From Myxococcus stipitatus (GTDB lineage: Bacteria > Myxococcota > Myxococcia > Myxococcales > Myxococcaceae), in NCBI RefSeq assembly GCF_021412625.1, contig NZ_JAKCFI010000001.1:248001-312000 (forward strand): a DNA stretch of 64,000 nucleotides, read 5' to 3'. This document shows, piece after piece, positions 8,172 through 16,840 of this stretch; positions within the stretch are counted from its first letter, which is position 1, and each line of letters starts with the position of its first letter. A model generated the notes under the pieces. It was not told the origin of the DNA. It saw nothing but the letters and a program-made list of their open reading frames with translations, and searched no databases. Both the position numbers and the translations under genes were made by a program.

Positions 8172-9218
8172 TCACTCGGCCCAGTAGGTGTGGGTCGAGA
8201 TGCCGAAGCCGTCCGCCGGGTCGAAGAAGAACTCGACGGTGTGGCCGCTCCAGGGGTCCGGCGCGAAGCCGTAGCTGCAGCCCGCGAGCAGGCGACCCTC
8301 GAGCTGGGCGGCGAGGTTGGCCCGGCCCGCGCTCTTGACGTCCGCGGGAATCGTGTTGCGGCGGTCGGCCAGGCTCAGGGCGTAGTCGAAGCGCGCCAGC
8401 ACCTCGGCGGGGGTGGCCAGCGTGGGGCGGATGTCCACGTCGCTGGCGTCGGCCGGGATGCGGTCCGGGTCGATGCCGAAGCACTCGGGGCGCGACCCCT
8501 GGTTGTAGGACCCACGGAGGTCGTAGAGCATCTGGGTCCACCAGTCGAAGTGGCGGGCGATGGTGCCGCCGTTCGCGCCGTCGCTGGGGATGGCGTTGGC
8601 CGCGGCGATGAGCGTCTCCAGGGGGGCGCTGAGCGTGGCCGCGTTGCGGATGTGCCGCAGGCTCACGACGCCGATGCCGGACGTGTTGGAGATGGCCTGG
8701 ATGGAGGAGAAGGGCCGCGCGTTGAGCAGGTTCACCGCGCCGTTCCAGGCGTTGGGCAGGATGTCGTGGAGCTCCGTGGAGCTGATGCTGTTCACCAGCG
8801 CCACGATGGCCGCCTCGTCGTCGGCGGAGATGGCGAGCTCGTCGAAGATGCCCACGCAGCCGGACCCGACGAGGTACTCCTCCTCGCGAGCGGCCAGCTC
8901 GATCTCCTTCAGACGCGCCTCGCCGACCTGCGAGAGCGAGGAGATGTCCTCGATGGAGACGAACGGCGTGACGGCGCGGCGGGAGACGATGCCGCTCGCG
9001 ACGTTGCTCGGCAGGTAGAAGTCGAGCGTCGCGTAGTTCGCGCCATTCACGAAGTCGAGGATGCCCTGGCACTCGGGGGCGACGTCGACATCCTGCGCCG
9101 TCAGGGGCGTGACCTCGGACTGGACCGGCTCGGGAGTCGATACATCTGCTTCGGTGGTACCGCCACAGCCAGCGAGAAGACCCGCGGCAAGCAAGGCTGA
9201 GCCAAGACGATGATTCAC
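8172..9218 (-). CDS. lipoprotein with helix-hairpin-helix-like segments
   Basis: A 348-residue lipoprotein. The GTG start at 9218 is fixed by AAGGAG seven bases upstream (9225-9230). It gives a short signal peptide ending in the lipobox LLAGC, with Cys near residue 18 followed by GG. The mature protein contains two segments resembling helix-hairpin-helix motifs: SIEDISSLSQVGEARLKEIE near residue 85 and a second around SIQAISNTSGIGVVSLRHI near 180. Such motifs usually bind DNA non-specifically, as in ComEA of competence systems. Finding them in an apparently surface or periplasmic lipoprotein is uncommon. The C-terminal half is unassigned. Two tandem hairpins follow the stop. The longer upstream frame is rejected because it would bury the signal peptide. 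Confidence 0.82.
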   Translation of the reverse strand: MNHRLGSALLAAGLLAGCGGTTEADVSTPEPVQSEVTPLTAQDVDVAPECQGILDFVNGANYATLDFYLPSNVASGIVSRRAVTPFVSIEDISSLSQVGEARLKEIELAAREEEYLVGSGCVGIFDELAISADDEAAIVALVNSISSTELHDILPNAWNGAVNLLNARPFSSIQAISNTSGIGVVSLRHIRNAATLSAPLETLIAAANAIPSDGANGGTIARHFDWWTQMLYDLRGSYNQGSRPECFGIDPDRIPADASDVDIRPTLATPAEVLARFDYALSLADRRNTIPADVKSAGRANLAAQLEGRLLAGCSYGFAPDPWSGHTVEFFFDPADGFGISTHTYWAE

Positions 9219-9682
9219 GAGATGCTCCTTGGGGAACTGCGGGGAGAGCCGGATTAATACACCGAACAGGGGTGTTGCTGGCAAATCAAGGAGTTGTATG
9301 TGTCCTGATTCATTCTGGAAGTCTTTTGTATCGTGTGAACCCAAGAGGGTGGGAAGCGCGCGTCAAGCCTGGAGTGCGGAGGCTCGCCGCGACGGGCGGC
9401 CGCTCCTGCGTGGAATGTGTTGTTTCATTTCGGCGCGGGACCCGTCTGGTGACGCAATGTTCACGAACGTGGCCGGATGTCCGGCGTAGAACGGGACGGA
9501 GCCTGGGAGTACGTCGTCGCGTGGTGGCTGGGGTCTCCCCGGGCGGCCGACCCGCCACGCTTGTGGGCAGGTTGATTCACCGCGCATGTGTTCACGGGTC
9601 GCGCTGTGTGTATGGGTTGAATGACGCGCGCGGCGTGGCGTGGGTCTTGGATGTCTGTCTCTGCACGGGGCGAGACAAGACA
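9219..9682. other. 464-bp intergenic region, lower GC
   Basis: This is a divergent spacer between the HhH lipoprotein and DUF998 genes. It has several AT-richer patches (around 9250-9330) compatible with promoters for both directions. No coding frame is convincing. Confidence 0.5.
9254..9284 (-). promoter_or_regulatory. candidate sigma70-type promoter for the HhH lipoprotein
   Basis: On the minus strand TTGCCA (9279-9284) and TATTAA (9254-9259) are separated by 19 bases, slightly long, about 35 bp upstream of the GTG start. It is placed in the only AT-rich patch before the gene. Supported by motif match only. Confidence 0.35.
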
Positions 9683-10207
9683 ATGTTTCAGGGGCCTCGG
9701 GTGACGGGGGCTGCGCGGGGGGCTGCCTGGAGCTTCCTCGCGGCGCCCGACGCGAGGCGCGTGGCCTGGTGGGCGTTCGGGCCCACCGGGGTGCTGGTGG
9801 CGGTGACCGCCGCCCTCCTGGGCGCCAGCCTCGGGACGCACGAGGACACCCGGACGCCCTTGCTGGCCTTCTCGCTGCTGGGCGTCAGCTACGTGGGGGC
9901 CGCCCTCTTCCCGTGTGATCCCGGCGCGCCGCCGTGGGGCACGTGGCGCAACCAGCTGCACGACCTGGTGGCGATGCTGGGCTACGGCGGCGCGGGCGCG
10001 GGGCTCATCGAACTGGGCCGCGCGTTCGAGGACGTGGCACCCGTCGCGGCGCTCGCCACGCTCACGGCGACGGTCGGCAAGGGCGCGCTGCTGGGGGGCG
10101 GCCTCTCGCTGGAGTCCCCCGTGCGGGGCCGGGTCCAGCGGGTGCTGGAGGGCGCGCTCTTCGGCTGGATGGTGCTGACGAGCGGGTGGTTGTGGCTCGG
10201 CGTCTGA
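9683..10207 (+). CDS. DUF998 family membrane protein
   Basis: A 174-residue integral membrane protein with four to five predicted helices. The motif ALFPCDPGAP after the second helix is the DUF998 hallmark (Pro-Cys-Asp-Pro-Gly). The following HDLVAMLGYGGAG matches the conserved His at the start of the next helix. Family members are found widely but have no assigned function. The start at 9683 (MFQGPRVTGAARG) places a short cytoplasmic tail before the first helix. It converges on the desaturase gene, with a strong hairpin between them. Confidence 0.75.
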   Translation: MFQGPRVTGAARGAAWSFLAAPDARRVAWWAFGPTGVLVAVTAALLGASLGTHEDTRTPLLAFSLLGVSYVGAALFPCDPGAPPWGTWRNQLHDLVAMLGYGGAGAGLIELGRAFEDVAPVAALATLTATVGKGALLGGGLSLESPVRGRVQRVLEGALFGWMVLTSGWLWLGV

Positions 10208-10243
10208 CGCCCGGGGCGGAAGGAGCGCGGCCCGTCCCGGGCG
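10208..10243. terminator. bidirectional hairpin between convergent genes
   Basis: CGCCCGGGGCGG at 10208-10219 pairs with CCGTCCCGGGCG at 10232-10243 (12 bp with one G:T pair). It sits in the 46-bp gap between the stops of the DUF998 and desaturase genes and so can serve both. Confidence 0.6.
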
Positions 10244-10253
10244 CCATCGCGGC

Positions 10254-11099
10254 TCAGGTCCCCGCGGGGTCGGCGGAGCCCACGGGCAGCTCCACCTTGG
10301 CCTCCGTGTTCGTCCAGACGAACGGGATGCCGGGCTGACGGTAGAGCGTGGCGGGGATGTCCTTGGCCAGCTGCGCGTGCAGCTCCGGGAGCTGGGACCA
10401 GTGCACGCCATGCTTCGCGTGGTGCGCGGCGTGGTAGCCCAGGTTGCCGGTCATGAGGTTGTAGCCCGCGTGGAGGATGTTGTACGAGGCCTGGGTGTGC
10501 TCCGTGGCGTCGAGGCCCACGTGGTGGAAGTACGTGGCCCACACCGTCACGTAGAGCGACACGGCCATGGGCAGCAGGAAGACGAAGAGGGCGTTGTACC
10601 AGTCGTGCCAGAACAGGAGGCCGAGCAGCGCCACCTGCACCACGCCCATGCCCAGGAAGACGCGGAGGGCGCGCGGGTGCTGGAGGCCCACGCGGAAGGC
10701 GCGCGGATAGGCGACGAGGGCGTTGAAGGCGGAGTACTCGAACTCGCCCATCGTCGTCCCGTCCCGGCGCTTCCAGGCGGACTCGTCCTTGTCCTGGTCC
10801 AGGTAGTTGCGGTGGTGGCCCAGCACGTGGTGCAGGAACCAGGCGTTCGAAATCACGCCGGTCTGGAAGCCGAAGACGACTTCGAGCAGGCGGTTGGGCA
10901 GCGCGTGCCGGAACATGGGGACGTGCTGGTGGTGGTGGTTCCACGCGCAGATCCACCCCTTGGGAATCACCCACAGGGCGAGCCACAGGATGGGCAGCCA
11001 CCAGCTCCTGGCGGTGAAGTACACCGTGAGGTCCAGGGCGAACACGCACATGAACAGCAGGACGGGGAAGCGGTCTCTCGGATGTCGGAACAGGGTCAT
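10254..11099 (-). CDS. membrane fatty acid desaturase/hydroxylase
   Basis: A 281-residue integral membrane di-iron enzyme. Histidine boxes are visible in order: HHHQHV (near 60), HHVLGHH (near 97) and HAAHH (near 232), the pattern of fatty-acid desaturases and related hydroxylases. Several hydrophobic helices surround them. The reaction expected is O2-dependent desaturation or hydroxylation of an acyl chain in the inner membrane. The start codon (11097-11099) overlaps the stop of the upstream P450 gene in a four-base overlap, so the two are probably translationally coupled. With lipoxygenase and P450 just upstream, it may prepare the polyunsaturated substrate or modify the product. It ends 10 bp from a bidirectional hairpin. 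Confidence 0.88.
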   Translation of the reverse strand: MTLFRHPRDRFPVLLFMCVFALDLTVYFTARSWWLPILWLALWVIPKGWICAWNHHHQHVPMFRHALPNRLLEVVFGFQTGVISNAWFLHHVLGHHRNYLDQDKDESAWKRRDGTTMGEFEYSAFNALVAYPRAFRVGLQHPRALRVFLGMGVVQVALLGLLFWHDWYNALFVFLLPMAVSLYVTVWATYFHHVGLDATEHTQASYNILHAGYNLMTGNLGYHAAHHAKHGVHWSQLPELHAQLAKDIPATLYRQPGIPFVWTNTEAKVELPVGSADPAGT

Positions 11100-12529
11100 G
11101 CGGATTCCACTGCGGGGGTGGTGCGGACTTCCTGTGGGGAACGGACGGCGTGGGGACGGCGCGAGACGAGTCTCCCGGTGACACCCTTGGGGAGGACCAC
11201 TCCGAAGAAGAATCCTTCCTCGAACGGCTCGGTGGAGTCGACGTGGACGCGGGCGCGGGCGGCGATGGTGGCCAGCGCGGTCTGCAGGTACACCACCGCG
11301 AAGGCGCCGCCGGAGCAGGCGCGGGGGCCTCGGCCGAAGGGGAAGAAGTACCCGCTGCCGAGCGGATCCCTCGCCGTGCCGCCGTCGAGCCAACGCGACG
11401 GGTCGAACACCTCCGGGGCGCTCCAGTGGGCGGGGTCCCGGTGCAGGTGCTGGTTGGAGATCATGATCATCGCGCCCGCCGGCAGGGTGACGCCCGCGAG
11501 CTTCGTGTCCTGGGATGGCGTGCGCGTGAAGACGCGCACGGCGGGCAGCAGGCGCATGGCCTCGTAGGCGACGGCCTCCGCCCAGGGCGCGTCGCGCAGC
11601 CGGTCGAAGTCGAGCGGCCGGTCGCCCAGCGCGGCGGCCTCCGCCGCCAGGCGCGTCTCCACGGCCGGGAACTTCTGGAGCTGGTGATACGCCCCCACCA
11701 GGGTGGTGCTGGACGAGAAGACGCCCCCGTAGAAGAAGGTCCCCAACTGGTGCGCGAGGAACCGGTCCGGGATGTCGGGCAGCTCCCGCAGCGTCCAGGA
11801 CATGAGGTCGACGCGGCGGGCATCCGGCGCCGCGCGGGCCTCGCGGACCTTCCGCTCGAACAGCCCGTAGAAGCGCTCGCGCGCCTGCTCGAAGCCCTTG
11901 GGCAGGGAGACGAAGCGCAGCGGCAGCTTCGATTGGATGCGGGCGTCCGCGCCCCGGGCCATCAGCAGGAAGTCTTCATAGGCGGAGTCCGGCAGGGACT
12001 CACCGATGGTGACGTGGGCGAAGGTGTCGAACGTCAGCCGGCGCAGGGTGGGCGTGAGGTCCAGGGACGTCGCCGTCGACAGCGCGTCCACGGCGGCGTC
12101 GATGGCGCGCTGCATGGGCCCCACCTGGGCGGCGAGCCACTCCGCCGTCCAGGGCTGTACCAGCGGGTCCTGCCGGCGCTTCTCGTTCCACTCGTCGCCC
12201 TGGAGCGCGATGAAGGTCGTGTCGTTCGTCACCGTGGGACGGACCTGGTCGCTGATGTTGCCCTTCTCGAACTCCAGCCGGCGCGTCTCCATGACCTCCT
12301 CGATGAGCGCCGGGTCGTTGAGCACCAGGCCGGGGTTGGGCCCCATCCAGATGAGCGTCACGCCGCCATACTCGCGACCATAGCGCGCGCAGACGTCCCA
12401 GGGCTGGGGGCCGAGGAAATCCCCCACCGTCCCGAGGAGGCCGGGCGTGGGGCCCGGCAAGGGCTCCATGGCCCTGCGCCGCGCGCCGAAGAACAGGTTG
12501 AACAAACCTCGTGAGAGAGGATTCGGCAA
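11096..12529 (-). CDS. cytochrome P450 lacking the I-helix acid/threonine pair
   Basis: A 477-residue P450. The haem-binding loop FPFGRGPRACSGG places the thiolate ligand at Cys405, and the K-helix ExxR is YEAMRLLP near 323. The I-helix, aligned by distance to the following QKFP (the usual QHP), reads GGVFSSST where monooxygenases have AGHETTSS. The acid is thus Phe and the conserved Thr is Ser. That pair activates O2, and its loss is typical of P450s that use hydroperoxides, such as allene oxide synthases, hydroperoxide lyases or peroxygenases. The start is TTG at 12527-12529 with CTGGAG upstream. It lies 21 bp after the lipoxygenase gene and overlaps the desaturase gene by four bases. A role in rearranging lipoxygenase hydroperoxides is inferred. 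Confidence 0.9.
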   Translation of the reverse strand: MPNPLSRGLFNLFFGARRRAMEPLPGPTPGLLGTVGDFLGPQPWDVCARYGREYGGVTLIWMGPNPGLVLNDPALIEEVMETRRLEFEKGNISDQVRPTVTNDTTFIALQGDEWNEKRRQDPLVQPWTAEWLAAQVGPMQRAIDAAVDALSTATSLDLTPTLRRLTFDTFAHVTIGESLPDSAYEDFLLMARGADARIQSKLPLRFVSLPKGFEQARERFYGLFERKVREARAAPDARRVDLMSWTLRELPDIPDRFLAHQLGTFFYGGVFSSSTTLVGAYHQLQKFPAVETRLAAEAAALGDRPLDFDRLRDAPWAEAVAYEAMRLLPAVRVFTRTPSQDTKLAGVTLPAGAMIMISNQHLHRDPAHWSAPEVFDPSRWLDGGTARDPLGSGYFFPFGRGPRACSGGAFAVVYLQTALATIAARARVHVDSTEPFEEGFFFGVVLPKGVTGRLVSRRPHAVRSPQEVRTTPAVESA

Positions 12530-12550
12530 GGGGTGCTCCAGGACGGTGGC

Positions 12551-14578
12551 TCAGACGGTGATGCCGCAGGGAATCTTGTCGGGTCGCAGGACGGTGTAGG
12601 GCACGTCGCCACGGGCGTTGCGCGCGTTGACCGCCTCGAGCTGGGCCCTCAAGCGGGCGTGGAAGCGGTCCCGGATGACCCCGAGCTCCGCCTCCTTGAA
12701 GTACTCCTCGCGCCAGCCGCCTTCGTGGAGCAGGAACTCCTCGTCGTCGCCGAAGCTGGAGAGGGCCCGCCCGATGGCGACCTGCCAGAGGGTCTGCGCC
12801 TTGGTGGGAATCATCGCGGCGAGGTCCTCCGGGCCGATGGTCCCCTTCTGGGTCGGAGGCGCCCGGCGCATGCTCAGCGGCGCGTTGGGCACGAAGGCGT
12901 AGTGTTCGTACTGGAGGTAGTTCACCGCGGCGTGCTGGACGCTGATGGTGAACAGCAGGGTGGAGAGGATGTCCACCAGGTCGTCCACGCGTTCGAGCCG
13001 CTCACAGGGCAGCTTGTCCACCGGCAGGCCATGCTCGGTGAGGTCTGCCCACCACTCGCTCAGCTCGGTGTCCTCGGCCAGGTCCGCGTCGCTCCGGTAG
13101 AAGTGCCGCAGCACGCCGCCGACGTACTCCTCGATGGCGTCCCACAAGGGGAGCGCGTCGTCGCGATAGGGATAGTCGGGGAGCACCGCCGGGTCGAGCA
13201 CGCCCCGTCGTTCGAAGTCCGGGCGCGGCTTGTTGTCCGACAGCTTCCAGCGTTGGTAGCCCTTCTTGCCGAGCGCGAGGTGTCCCTTGTCGGGGCCGCC
13301 AGTGGCGATGAAGTCGTCGAACACGCCCCCTTCGGCGAGCAGTCCCTTGCGCGCGCCCTCGTTGATGGCGAGCGTGTAGCGGAAGTGACGGCGCATCAGC
13401 TTGTAGACGGGGTGCGGGTCGGGGAGGTTGCGCATCGTCGCCACGACGAAGGGCTCCGCCACGAAGTGCGTGCGCAGCGCGTGACCGACCATCTGGTGCG
13501 TGTTGCCCTCGCTGCAGCGCACGTAGATCTTCGCTAGGAGCCAGTCGTACTCGCCGTCGTTCGGCGTGAAGACGGGGGCCTCCTCCGGCGCGCGGCCCAA
13601 TTGGATGGCGATGGGGCGCAGCCGCCGGGTGTCGTCCAGGAACAGCAGGCACCGCGAGGCGGGGGCCCAGCGGCGCTCCTCGACGCTCGCCTCGTCGGTC
13701 TTCCGGTACATCGGGATGCCCTCGAGGATCTCGAAGTCGATGAGGAAGACGCGCCGGGCGTCGAGCGCCCGCGCGAGGCTCATGCCCGGTGGCAAGAGGC
13801 CGTGCAGCGCCTCGTCGGTGAGCGGCATGCCGTCCGGCACCCGCGGGACGAGCTGGATGTGCAGCGGGTTGATGCCCTGCACGGCCTGTCGCGCGAACTC
13901 GTAGTCGTCCTTCCAGCGCTGCGCCAGCTGGGGCAGCTCGATGCCCTTGAAGAAGTCGAAGATGTCCACCAGGCCGTTCCAGGCGTGGCGGAGCATGGGC
14001 AGGTTCAGCTGGATGGCGGCCAGCGTCTTGGCGATGACGACCTCGTAGCTGCCCTCGCTCAGGTTGCGGTACAGCTCGTCCTTGGGGAGGGGACGCTCCT
14101 CACTGATGTCGAGCGCGCCCGGCAGGCCGACGGTCGCCTCGGCGGGACGCCAGGCATATTGCTTGCGACGCCGCTCCACCAGCTGGCGGCGCGCGGTCCG
14201 CTCGCGCTCGTGTGTCACCTGCCGAGGCAGGCGGGCCGTGCCCTCCAGGACGTCGACCGTCGTCCCGCCGAGCACCCAGCGGAACCAGGGGAAGAACCAC
14301 GTCCGCTCCCCGGCGAGGACATGGACGCAGTCGAGCAGCCAGTCACTGGCGATACCCCCGGCATTGGTGAAGCGCAGCGAGACCAGCTCTCCCAAATCAC
14401 TGGCATGGATGGAATAGACATCCTCCGCGCCGGCCTCGAAGTCGTTGTGAAAGCGTTTGTCCAACGGCTGCGACTCGCTCTCCCCTCGCGTTCCAACCAG
14501 GACGACGGAAATCGCGGCGTCCGTCCCCGCACCGAGCCTCGAACTCGTGCGGATGATGAGTTTGTACTGGACAGTCAT
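12551..14578 (-). CDS. PLAT-domain lipoxygenase
   Basis: A 675-residue lipoxygenase with an N-terminal PLAT/LH2-type beta-sandwich (about 1-110) and the catalytic helical domain. Iron ligands seen are His366 and His371 in GHALRTH, His549 and Asn553 in HAAVN, and the C-terminal carboxylate of Val675 (sequence ends GITV; eukaryotic enzymes usually end in Ile). The surrounding FVAEPFVVATMRNLPDPHP is canonical. It should insert O2 into polyunsaturated fatty acids to give hydroperoxides. The start at 14578 (MTVQYKLIIRTS) is preceded by AAGAGGG. It heads a three-gene minus-strand operon with the P450 and desaturase and diverges from a second lipoxygenase. Bacterial lipoxygenases are uncommon outside myxobacteria, cyanobacteria and some proteobacteria. 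Confidence 0.93.
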   Translation of the reverse strand: MTVQYKLIIRTSSRLGAGTDAAISVVLVGTRGESESQPLDKRFHNDFEAGAEDVYSIHASDLGELVSLRFTNAGGIASDWLLDCVHVLAGERTWFFPWFRWVLGGTTVDVLEGTARLPRQVTHERERTARRQLVERRRKQYAWRPAEATVGLPGALDISEERPLPKDELYRNLSEGSYEVVIAKTLAAIQLNLPMLRHAWNGLVDIFDFFKGIELPQLAQRWKDDYEFARQAVQGINPLHIQLVPRVPDGMPLTDEALHGLLPPGMSLARALDARRVFLIDFEILEGIPMYRKTDEASVEERRWAPASRCLLFLDDTRRLRPIAIQLGRAPEEAPVFTPNDGEYDWLLAKIYVRCSEGNTHQMVGHALRTHFVAEPFVVATMRNLPDPHPVYKLMRRHFRYTLAINEGARKGLLAEGGVFDDFIATGGPDKGHLALGKKGYQRWKLSDNKPRPDFERRGVLDPAVLPDYPYRDDALPLWDAIEEYVGGVLRHFYRSDADLAEDTELSEWWADLTEHGLPVDKLPCERLERVDDLVDILSTLLFTISVQHAAVNYLQYEHYAFVPNAPLSMRRAPPTQKGTIGPEDLAAMIPTKAQTLWQVAIGRALSSFGDDEEFLLHEGGWREEYFKEAELGVIRDRFHARLRAQLEAVNARNARGDVPYTVLRPDKIPCGITV

Positions 14579-14779
14579 GAATCCCTCTTGCAGACGGTTC
14601 AGACCGTAGGACGAGGAAAGCAGGAGCTGCAAGCCATGCTACCCTCCCCGGAGAATGACGCTCTCGTCGCTCACCGCACGCTTCGTCCCGGCCCTGCCTC
14701 CCGCGCCTCCGTGCCCGTCTCTGGTGGAGGGAAGACCGTGGACGGACCCGAGACGCGAGCGGGCGTGGCGGGGGTGGTG
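14579..14779. promoter_or_regulatory. divergent control region between two lipoxygenase genes
   Basis: A 200-bp spacer must carry promoters for both lipoxygenase transcription units unless the plus-strand gene starts at the earlier ATG (14636). I see no clear sigma70 hexamers or inverted repeat, so individual sites are not called. Confidence 0.4.
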
Positions 14780-16840
14780 ATGAAGGCCCTGTCGCGTTGG
14801 ATGGCGTCGCTGGGATGGGGTCCTCGCGGCGAGCCGGCGGAGCCGCTGGCGCCCGAGGAGCTGGCGCGTTGGTATTCGGGGCTGAGCCCGGACGAGCAGC
14901 GCGCGCTCAGCCGGGAGCTGGCGCCGAGAGTGCGCGCGACGCGGGTCGAGCGGGAGCCGTCGACGCTCCCGGCGGTCGTCACCGGACGGCTCGTGTTCGA
15001 GCAGGACGGGCCCGACGGGCCCATCCCCCTGCACCACGTCAAGGTGGAGCTGTGGGATCGCGACATCGGCTCGCCGGATGACTTCCTGGGCCAGGGTTTC
15101 ACGGATGGTTCGGGGGCGTTCACCATCCGTTACGACCCGGCGGACGCGGGCGTGGGGGACCTGCCGGACCTGGAGATCCGCTTCTTCGAGCCGCAGCACA
15201 CGTTCCGCGCGGATGGGACGGTGGTGGAGTCGTGGCGGCGCATCGGCTCCGAGCGGGGGCCGGACGACCACGGTGGGCTCCAGCACGACTTCGGCACGCT
15301 GCGGCTGCCGTACTGGGAATACGACCCGGGGACGCCGCTGGCGCGGCTGCTCGTCACGGAGGAGGGGACGCCACCCACGGCCTATGCGCCGGGGCGGGCG
15401 CTGGCGATGCTCAAGGCCGTCGCGCCCATCGAGCTGGTCAAGCGCCGCCACCTGCTCGAGGGCCGGCTGGGGCGCCCGCCGAGCCTGGCGCGCATCCAGG
15501 CGGACTACCCGGAGTCGATGACGGTGCGGATGGAGCGCGAGTCCCCGGGCTCCACGCGCTCGGACGCGTTCTTCGGGGAGCGGCTGCTCAACGGGATGTT
15601 CTCCACCATCCTGGACCGGGACCCGGAGGTCGCGGACGCGAAGGACGCCTTCCGGCTCTACTTCCCCTGGAACGCGTACGAGCAGGATGGCGTCCACTGC
15701 CTGCCCGACGTGGACGTGCGCTTGAGGCTGGTGGAGGGGAAGCTCTTGCCCGTGCGCATCATCCTGGGGATGCGCGAGCCGGGCGTGACGGCGCCGGGGG
15801 CTCCCGTCACGCGGCGGAGCTTCACGCCCGCGGACGGCGCGGCGTGGGAGGCCGCCAAGCGCATGGCGCGGGTGAGCGCCACGCTGGACACGGAGCTGGG
15901 CAACCACCTGGGGCAGTGCCACTTCAACGTGGAGCAGTACGCCATCGCCGCGCACCGCAACCTGCGGCACAGCCCGCTGCGCTGGTTGCTGATGCCCCAC
16001 CTGCGCGAGGTGGTGCTCATCAACCACGCGGCGAACGGGTTCCTCGTCGGGCCGGAGGGCTACATCACCCGCGCCAGCGCCCTGACCGAGCGGGGCATCG
16101 ACACGCGCCTGGAGCACCTGCTGGGCAGCTACGACTGGAAGGGCTTCTCGCCCGCGCCTCCCGTCTGCGAGGGACACCGCTACGCTCGCGCCGCGGGCCT
16201 GTTCTGGCGGCTGGTGGGAGAGCACGTCGACGCCTTCTTCACCGAGCATGGCGCGCGAGTGGAGGCGTGGTGGACGGAGGTCCGCCGCTTCTCGGACGAC
16301 CTGGTGTCGCACTCGGCGCCGGCGTTCGTGTGCCGCTACCTGCGCGCGAAGGTGCCGGGGAGGGAGGCGCCGTGGTTCGTGCGCTCGGAGCGGATGGACC
16401 TGGACGTGAAGACGGCGCAGCCGCCCCCCCGGGCCGTCAGCGCGGTGACGCGGACGGACTCGCCCCAGCCTGGGGAGATGGACGCGCTCGCGCAGCTGTG
16501 CCGCTACGTCATCTTCTTCGCCACCTTCCGCCACGCCTGGGCCAACAACCTCCAGTGGGAGGACGCCAGCGAGGTGCTCTACGCGTGCCTGGGGCTGCGC
16601 TGGGGCAAGGCGGGCGCCTTGTCCGGGGAGGAGGACCTGGACGTGGCGCCACCTCCGGACCAGGCCACGGAGATGCTGTGGATTTCGTGGATGCTGTCCA
16701 AGACGAACTACGGCTTCCTGCTGTCCAACGAAGAGGCGGATGTCCACCCGCGCTTCGTGGAGCTGCTGCGGGCCCACGCCGCCGAGTTCGCCGCGCTGGG
16801 CCTGGATGTCCGCACGGTCAGCTCGCGCATCAACATCTAG
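14780..16840 (+). CDS. second lipoxygenase, with transthyretin-like N-terminal domain
   Basis: A 686-residue lipoxygenase of a different subfamily from its divergent neighbour. Instead of a PLAT domain it opens with a transthyretin-like beta-sandwich (about residues 70-145: VTGRLVFEQDGPDGPIPL onward). Iron ligands align as His376 and His381 in HLGQCH, His585 and Asn589 in HAWAN, and the terminal Ile686 (ends SSRINI). All five are present, so it should be active on polyunsaturated fatty acids. The start at 14780 (MKALSRWMASLG) is chosen on coding character; an in-frame ATG at 14636 with AGGAG upstream would add 48 residues and cannot be excluded. Its stop overlaps that of the convergent MocR gene in a CTAG. 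Myxococcus xanthus is known to encode two adjacent lipoxygenases. Confidence 0.9.
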   Translation: MKALSRWMASLGWGPRGEPAEPLAPEELARWYSGLSPDEQRALSRELAPRVRATRVEREPSTLPAVVTGRLVFEQDGPDGPIPLHHVKVELWDRDIGSPDDFLGQGFTDGSGAFTIRYDPADAGVGDLPDLEIRFFEPQHTFRADGTVVESWRRIGSERGPDDHGGLQHDFGTLRLPYWEYDPGTPLARLLVTEEGTPPTAYAPGRALAMLKAVAPIELVKRRHLLEGRLGRPPSLARIQADYPESMTVRMERESPGSTRSDAFFGERLLNGMFSTILDRDPEVADAKDAFRLYFPWNAYEQDGVHCLPDVDVRLRLVEGKLLPVRIILGMREPGVTAPGAPVTRRSFTPADGAAWEAAKRMARVSATLDTELGNHLGQCHFNVEQYAIAAHRNLRHSPLRWLLMPHLREVVLINHAANGFLVGPEGYITRASALTERGIDTRLEHLLGSYDWKGFSPAPPVCEGHRYARAAGLFWRLVGEHVDAFFTEHGARVEAWWTEVRRFSDDLVSHSAPAFVCRYLRAKVPGREAPWFVRSERMDLDVKTAQPPPRAVSAVTRTDSPQPGEMDALAQLCRYVIFFATFRHAWANNLQWEDASEVLYACLGLRWGKAGALSGEEDLDVAPPPDQATEMLWISWMLSKTNYGFLLSNEEADVHPRFVELLRAHAAEFAALGLDVRTVSSRINI

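Noticed and set aside
13601..14635. upstream extension of the second lipoxygenase frame
   Set aside because: It overlaps the divergent lipoxygenase gene, and its translation is antisense-like; the protein fold begins after 14780.
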